A model generated the notes under the pieces. That model saw nothing but the letters and a program-made list of their open reading frames with translations, was not told where the DNA came from and did no database searches. Shown here one piece after another: positions 37,116 to 41,112 of a stretch of DNA of 41,112 nucleotides. Positions within the stretch are counted from its first letter, which is position 1, and every line of letters starts with the position of its first letter. The translations under genes and the position numbers were made by a program. Source of the stretch: a virus; IMG/VR virus record IMGVR_UViG_3300020202_000143, positions 1 to 41,112 of that record. One strand, 5' to 3'.

Positions 37116-38635
37116 GCGCGGCGCCTCCGGGCAAAAGCAATCCGGCGCGAATGCTCATACGCCATGAACGCCGAGTCCGGAGCCATTGGTTCGTCACTGA
37201 GGCCCCGAGGCCAAACCCCGAACTTGGACTTGTAAAGCGCCTTGGCGAGCCGACCGCCCTTCCCGCGTGCCTGATCGACATGGCGGGCCATCGACCAGAA
37301 GGTCTGCTTATCCACGACATTGGCTTTGGGCGCCTTGGCGGGGCTGATCTCCACCAACTCGCCCTCTTCCACCTCGACGCCGGCCTGGCGTGTCGGCTCG
37401 AACCCGCATCCGGGGCAGCGATGGACCTTGGGCGGCTTGAGGAGGCCGCAGGAGCCGCACGCCTTGGGCACCGGCTCACCGCGTTCCTTGCGGGTCTCCG
37501 GCTTCTTCTCGCGGCCTGAAAGAAGCTTGTCGTGGCGGATCTGGGTGACGAAGCCGAGCCGAGCGTGATTGTCGGCATGATCGAGGATCAGACAGTGGCT
37601 CTTGCCCGGAGCCGTCCGGAGGCCACGGCCGATCATCTGGACGAACAGCATCTCGCTCCGGGTGGGCCGAGCAAGGACCACGCAGCGGACGTCCGCATCG
37701 ACTCCGGTGGTCAGTGTCCCGACATTGACGATCCCCGCCATGTTGCCGGCGGCCATCTCGCGGAACAGATATTCCCGCTCCACGAGGTCCACATGAGCAT
37801 CGCAATAGCCCATCCGAACACCGGAGGCGGCGAACTGCTCGACCAACTGCGACGCATGCGCCCGGTTAACCGCGAACACGAGTGTGGGAAGCCCCCTGCC
37901 CTTCTCGAGCCAGGTGGACACGATGTCAGCCGTCAGCCCGCCCATCGCTTCTGCTGCACCGTCCTCGGCATAGTCGCCATTGCGGATCTTCACGCCGCTC
38001 ATGTCCGGGTGGGACGGGGCGAAGACGCGGAATGGCGAGAGCAGCCCTCGCTCGATCAGCTCGTCCATCTGCACCGGGACCAGAAGGGTCTCCCACTGGT
38101 CGGCCATGCCGCGGGCCCAGGGCGTTGCAGACAGTCCGATGAAGACCTTGCGGGGCTCGTCCTCCATCCAGGACCGAACGGCGGTGTGCTGGAGGTGGCA
38201 CTCGTCCACCACGATCACCTCCGCGTCCGGGCGAGCGCGGCGGCCCAGGGTCTGGACGGAGACGACCTGGACGGGCTGCCGATGGTCCGTGAGGATATGG
38301 TTGCCCTGCATGACCCCGATGGCGTCGATCCCCTCCGAACCGAAGGCATGGACGGTCTGGTTGACGAGGGAGATGGCAGGAACGGTGAACGCCACACGGT
38401 TGCCCTTGGTGAGGGAGCCATTGACGATCTCCGCAGCTAGGCGTGTCTTGCCGGCCCCGGTGGGCATTGCGAGGACGACGCGGCGAACGCCCGAGCGCAG
38501 CGCCTGGCGCAGCATGCCCATGGCGCGGAGCTGGTGTTCCCGCAGTGGCTTGGGTGAAGGCGGCTTGGCGAAGAGGTCGGGGTTCACTCGCATTCCCCCC
38601 GGCACCTCTCGCGTGCGCACGGTCTCAGTCACCAT
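37112..38635 (-). CDS. SF2 (DEAD/DEAH-type) DNA helicase
   Basis: 507 residues from ATG 38635 (AGGAG seven bases before). Motifs in order: REHQLRAMGM (Q-like), MPTGAGKTRLAAE (I), VIVVDECH (II), FIGLSATPWARG (III), then the second RecA-like domain with MIGRGLRTAPGKSH (VI). After it comes a zinc ribbon (CGSCGLLKPPKVHRCPGCGF). ResIII/RecG-type helicases with this layout serve as phage replicative helicases. Works with the primase encoded next. Confidence 0.88.
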   Translation of the reverse strand: MVTETVRTREVPGGMRVNPDLFAKPPSPKPLREHQLRAMGMLRQALRSGVRRVVLAMPTGAGKTRLAAEIVNGSLTKGNRVAFTVPAISLVNQTVHAFGSEGIDAIGVMQGNHILTDHRQPVQVVSVQTLGRRARPDAEVIVVDECHLQHTAVRSWMEDEPRKVFIGLSATPWARGMADQWETLLVPVQMDELIERGLLSPFRVFAPSHPDMSGVKIRNGDYAEDGAAEAMGGLTADIVSTWLEKGRGLPTLVFAVNRAHASQLVEQFAASGVRMGYCDAHVDLVEREYLFREMAAGNMAGIVNVGTLTTGVDADVRCVVLARPTRSEMLFVQMIGRGLRTAPGKSHCLILDHADNHARLGFVTQIRHDKLLSGREKKPETRKERGEPVPKACGSCGLLKPPKVHRCPGCGFEPTRQAGVEVEEGELVEISPAKAPKANVVDKQTFWSMARHVDQARGKGGRLAKALYKSKFGVWPRGLSDEPMAPDSAFMAYEHSRRIAFARRRRA

Positions 38636-38848
38636 GGTAACTCCTGAAGGTTCAACCCTTCGGACTGGCAAGACGGGGACCAAGGACAGACAATCCCCCG
38701 CCGCAGCGAGGGAAAGCCCGGCCCGGTCAGTCTCGCCACGGAGGGCTGCATCGCGGACGCTTCCAGACGGACGGTCACTGGAAACTCGGCAGTCGCTTTC
38801 GAGGGTCTCCATCCCCCCGCCGATCCCCGCTCTGCCTTTCGGACTCGG

Positions 38849-38929
38849 GTTGTTGCTGTGATCGGACCCCTTCTGGTAACAACGGGTCGTCGCTGTGCCG
38901 CCAGAGTTTCGAGCCAACCCGGCACAGCG
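38849..38929. repeat. Two hairpins in the gap before the helicase gene
   Basis: In the gap 38636-38957 no convincing gene is seen. It holds CGCTGTGCCG (38891-38900) pairing with CGGCACAGCG (38920-38929), a 10-base stem with 19-base loop. GTTGTT (38849-38854) pairs with AACAAC (38878-38883). The decamer CTCCGTGGCG also occurs twice on the minus strand. It may be a structured leader, an origin element or a protein site. Confidence 0.4.
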
Positions 38930-38957
38930 GCACTTCGCCACGGAGGCGCGCGGGCGC

Positions 38958-39167
38958 TCACCGGGCCTCTCCTGCGTAGAGAAGCGCGTTCATCGCCTCG
39001 ACCAGCGACACGCCGGCCTCATCGGCATGGCGACAGATGGCGTTCGCTAAGGCGGTCCGGAGCCGTTCGCTGCCGGCGATCGCATCCGCCACGGCGGCAG
39101 ACCGCGCAAAGCAGTCGTTAAGCGGGTCCACACCGGCCCGGCGATAGACAGGGGCGCGTGTCTTCAT
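38958..39167 (-). CDS. Hypothetical small early protein
   Basis: 69 residues, helical: DPLNDCFARSAAVADAIAGS then RLRTALANAICRHADEAGVS. Overlaps the upstream stop by four bases. Last gene before the 322-base gap that precedes the helicase gene. No family recognised. Confidence 0.55.
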   Translation of the reverse strand: MKTRAPVYRRAGVDPLNDCFARSAAVADAIAGSERLRTALANAICRHADEAGVSLVEAMNALLYAGEAR

Positions 39168-39355
39168 TCGTCCCTGACCTCCGGCGCCGGGGTCAGGCTC
39201 AAGCGGCTCATCTGCCGCTCATGCTCGGCTGCGAAGTCCAGGGGATCGAACCCCTGATAGTGGCAGACGCTTTCGACCTTGATGGTGCGGAGCGAGGTGT
39301 TGCCGTGCCCGATGAAGGTGGCGACGCAATTGCGCAGGCGATTGTCCTGGGTCAT
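39164..39355 (-). CDS. Hypothetical small early protein
   Basis: 63 residues from ATG 39355, which overlaps the nuclease stop (ATGA). Text includes RLRNCVATFIGHGNTSLRTI and VESVCHYQGFDPLDFAAEHE. Soluble; no family recognised. Confidence 0.5.
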   Translation of the reverse strand: MTQDNRLRNCVATFIGHGNTSLRTIKVESVCHYQGFDPLDFAAEHERQMSRLSLTPAPEVRDE

Positions 39356-39780
39356 TGGCCGGCCTCCGGGTGGTAGGCGTCGGCCGTGCGGATCACGCGG
39401 GGATCGACACCGTTCCACGGCGCGCCCCACTCACGAAGGCGCATGTAAGCCTCGTCCACCGAGTGAACGACGGCGTTGTTCCAGCCCAGGCGGTCATAGG
39501 TCTCGGCCATGGCGACCTGCTCGGGCGAGATACGGAAGCCCTTGGACCGCTTCACCTCGAGGCTGCCGCCCTTCCCCGGTGCCCACAGCAGGAGGAGGTC
39601 ATAAAAACCGACCTTGAGCCCATCGCCCTTGAGCGCGCCCATCTGCTTGAACCGTGCCGTCCTGTCTCCGGCGAGGTGAGCCCCGTTCGGAATGGCCGTG
39701 CAGAACACCTGCGGGAAACAGGTTCCGATCATGCGGAGAATGGCGCGCTGCTCCTGGCGCTCGGTCGGGATCGCCTTCAT
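39352..39780 (-). CDS. VRR-NUC domain nuclease
   Basis: 142 residues with the VRR-NUC pattern: EQRAILRMIG, CTAIPNGAHLAGDRTARFKQ, GALKGDGLKVGFYDLLLLWA, then GGSLEVKRSKGFRISPEQVA. The Asp (FYDLLL) and ExK (LEVKR) form the PD-(D/E)xK active site. In phages these are small structure-specific nucleases used in replication or Holliday-junction processing. Overlaps both neighbours by four bases. Confidence 0.85.
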   Translation of the reverse strand: MKAIPTERQEQRAILRMIGTCFPQVFCTAIPNGAHLAGDRTARFKQMGALKGDGLKVGFYDLLLLWAPGKGGSLEVKRSKGFRISPEQVAMAETYDRLGWNNAVVHSVDEAYMRLREWGAPWNGVDPRVIRTADAYHPEAGQ

Positions 39781-40079
39781 GCGGCACCCGTGAGGCTTGC
39801 GCGGATCTTGCCGACCTCATGGGCAAGGACGGGATCGGCACCCAGGCGCTGCTCTACCTGCCAGCACGCCCATTTGACTGTCGAGTGATCCCGCCCGCCG
39901 AAGTAATAGCCAACGTGGCTGTAGGACTTCCCGGTCAGCTCTCGGGCCAGATACATTGCGATCTGCCGCGGACGCGCCACCGACCGCGCACGGCATGTCG
40001 TGCGCATGTCCCTGGCGCGCAGCCACCACACTTCTGCGACGGCGGCCTGGATCGCGGCGATTGTGACCCCCCGGCCCAT
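39777..40079 (-). CDS. Stand-alone DnaA domain IV-like DNA-binding protein
   Basis: 100 residues. Residues 35-70 match the DnaA C-terminal DNA-binding domain: ARPRQIAMYLARELTGKSYS then HVGYYFGGRDHSTV. This is the helix-turn-helix with the DnaA signature, followed by the last helix. There is no AAA+ part. It could bind DnaA-box-like sites in a phage origin, or compete with host DnaA. It lies among replication genes. Overlaps the nuclease gene by four bases. Confidence 0.85.
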   Translation of the reverse strand: MGRGVTIAAIQAAVAEVWWLRARDMRTTCRARSVARPRQIAMYLARELTGKSYSHVGYYFGGRDHSTVKWACWQVEQRLGADPVLAHEVGKIRASLTGAA

Positions 40080-40175
40080 TTACGGTCTCGGGCTCAGCGC
40101 CAGCAGCACGCCGTCGATAATCGTCACTTCGGGTTCCGTCAGAAGCGCGATGTAGAAGACGATGGCGGGGTTCAT
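40080..40175 (-). CDS. 31-residue peptide between methyltransferase and DnaA-like genes
   Basis: ATG 40175 overlaps the methyltransferase stop by four bases, and TAA (40082-40080) is directly followed by the next ATG. It reads MNPAIVFYIALLTEPEVTII and continues for 11 residues. The exact fit in the overlapping chain is the support. Function unknown. Confidence 0.45.
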   Translation of the reverse strand: MNPAIVFYIALLTEPEVTIIDGVLLALSPRP

Positions 40176-41112
40176 GCGGCCTCACCCATCAGAACAGCTC
40201 CGCTTGCTGCGCCGGCTTCTGCGAGGCGAGCGCGGAGACGAAGGAAGGCATACGCCGCCACCACAGGGTCCACGCCGTTTCCTGTCGCTCGAAGCCGCTC
40301 AACCCGGTGGGCCATCGCATCAATGCCTCGACGAAGATGGGATTCAGCTTCCTCTTGGCTGAGTGCTGGTTGGAGTTCGGGCCATCGGTCGAGCACGTCC
40401 CGCCAGCGAGGGTCGCTGGGTTCGGGAATGACGGTGGGAGGAAGGAGTTCGCCTGCCCTTCTAAGGTCGGCCGCTCCCGCTCTGGATCGCCCTGGTCCCG
40501 CGTGTAGCAGCCCTGCACGGTTCTCGGCGCCATCCACTGATCCGCCTGCATCGACAGCGCCGTCCCGCCCTGCCCGTATCGCTTCGTCCGCGTGCCCGTG
40601 TCGTCCGCAACCGGCGCCATCCACTCGCTCACCTCGTGATGAAGGCTGATCCCCTTGCGTGAGCCCCGCGCTCCAGCGTCGATCGTCATCTGCCGTAGGT
40701 GCGAGCCATCCCGATGGTTCTGCGTGTCCGGCGCAGGCCATGATGAACAGTCGCTCGCGCCGCATGGTGTTTCCGGTCTCGGCCGAGCTGAATATTCCTG
40801 CCGCAACGCGGTAGCCCAGTCGCTCCAGTGCCGGGACGATGGCGGCAAGCTGCCCATCGGCGTTCCCCGGCACGTTCTCGCGGAAGACAAGATGAGGCCG
40901 GCACTCTGCGGCGACCCGAACGACTTCGGGAGCGAGGAACCGCTCTCCGCTTGCTCCGGCGCGCTGCCCGGCAACGCTGTTGTCCTGGCAGGGGTCTCCC
41001 GAAGCGAGGATATGAACGACGCCACGCCACGGTCGAGCGTCGAAGGTGAGCATGTCACTCCAGACAGGAGCCGGATGAAACCACCCTGCTTCCATCGACG
41101 CGACCAGGCTCG
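40172..41112 (-). CDS. DNA cytosine-C5 methyltransferase, main part (N-terminus at 34-1)
   Basis: 312 residues are visible, open through the right edge (SLVASMEAGWFHPAPVW). C5-methyltransferase motifs in order: ASGDPCQDNSVAG (motif IV, catalytic Cys), FRENVPG (VI), RRERLFIM (VIII), and at the end ERLRATGNGVDPVVAAYAF (X). Motif I is missing only because the window ends. It probably protects phage DNA from host restriction. The region after motif VIII is also open in the +1 frame (to 40189), where it carries text typical of other C5-methyltransferase ends; see findings. Confidence 0.8.
   Translation of the reverse strand, partial: SLVASMEAGWFHPAPVWSDMLTFDARPWRGVVHILASGDPCQDNSVAGQRAGASGERFLAPEVVRVAAECRPHLVFRENVPGNADGQLAAIVPALERLGYRVAAGIFSSAETGNTMRRERLFIMACAGHAEPSGWLAPTADDDRRWSAGLTQGDQPSSRGERVDGAGCGRHGHADEAIRAGRDGAVDAGGSVDGAENRAGLLHAGPGRSRAGAADLRRAGELLPPTVIPEPSDPRWRDVLDRWPELQPALSQEEAESHLRRGIDAMAHRVERLRATGNGVDPVVAAYAFLRLRARLAEAGAASGAVLMGEAA

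Noticed and set aside
38629-38961. A 110-residue gene in the gap before the helicase gene
   Set aside because: Its GTG would overlap the upstream stop, but the protein is low in folding signals and lies in a region with hairpins; not convincing.
1-41112. CRISPR arrays, insertion sequences, rRNA genes
   Set aside because: No regularly spaced repeats, transposase frames with terminal repeats, or rRNA-like sequence were seen.

Overview
The window looks like a nearly complete temperate, short-tailed (podovirus-like) phage genome, GC-rich. The host is probably an alphaproteobacterium. This is inferred from the gene families, GGAG- or G-rich ribosome sites, and an attachment site that carries half of a tRNA-Arg(CCU) gene. 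No host chromosome flank is visible. The two window ends are two pieces of one gene: bases 34-1 (minus strand) encode the first 11 residues of a cytosine-C5 DNA methyltransferase, and bases 41112-40172 encode the rest from just before its motif IV. Only roughly 30-35 codons are missing between them, estimated from the family. The molecule is therefore best read as a circle cut inside that gene.

Read as a circle, the map is lambda-like. At 900-1015 lies a divergent control region with three operator-like sites between a leftward cro-like gene (915) and a rightward S24-type repressor gene (1013). Leftward from cro runs a tightly overlapping early operon: cro, a small membrane protein, a CII-like HTH protein, the methyltransferase across the window junction, a lone DnaA domain IV, a VRR-NUC nuclease, an SF2 helicase, a Toprim primase, and a basic protein that may be the late regulator. 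A strong promoter at 35446-35418 followed at once by a terminator (35381-35353) then leads into the late genes, all on the minus strand. These are fibre and tailspike genes (35216-30080), small and large terminase, portal, scaffold and major capsid (29701-22936), connector, tail and ejection proteins (22869-15136), a second fibre gene, and the lysis genes (13832-10486: holin candidates, metallophosphoesterase, endolysin, secreted serine protease, nested spanins).

Rightward from the repressor run a PemK/MazF-like gene, a terminator, and then a second operator-bearing promoter (2323-2351). That promoter heads a plus-strand operon of recombination genes (ERF annealing protein, YqaJ exonuclease, SSB, HNH protein, NinB). 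Three copies of one uncharacterised small protein family (2649, 4058, 6174) are interleaved with them. The operon ends in an excisionase-like gene that overlaps the integrase gene. The attP candidate follows at 8598-8640, then cargo: an SNase-like gene, an unknown gene and a BrnT/BrnA toxin-antitoxin pair.

Two further plus-strand genes sit inside the minus-strand late region: a DUF551-like gene at 25099 and a 50-residue membrane peptide at 14981. There is no tape-measure, sheath or baseplate gene, and no CRISPR array, reverse transcriptase or IS element. The most notable items are the contig-end gene junction, the lambda-OR-like switch and its second regulated promoter, the terminator-blocked late promoter, the triplicated unknown family, the 5'-half tRNA attachment site, and a methyltransferase whose 3' half looks meaningful in two frames.
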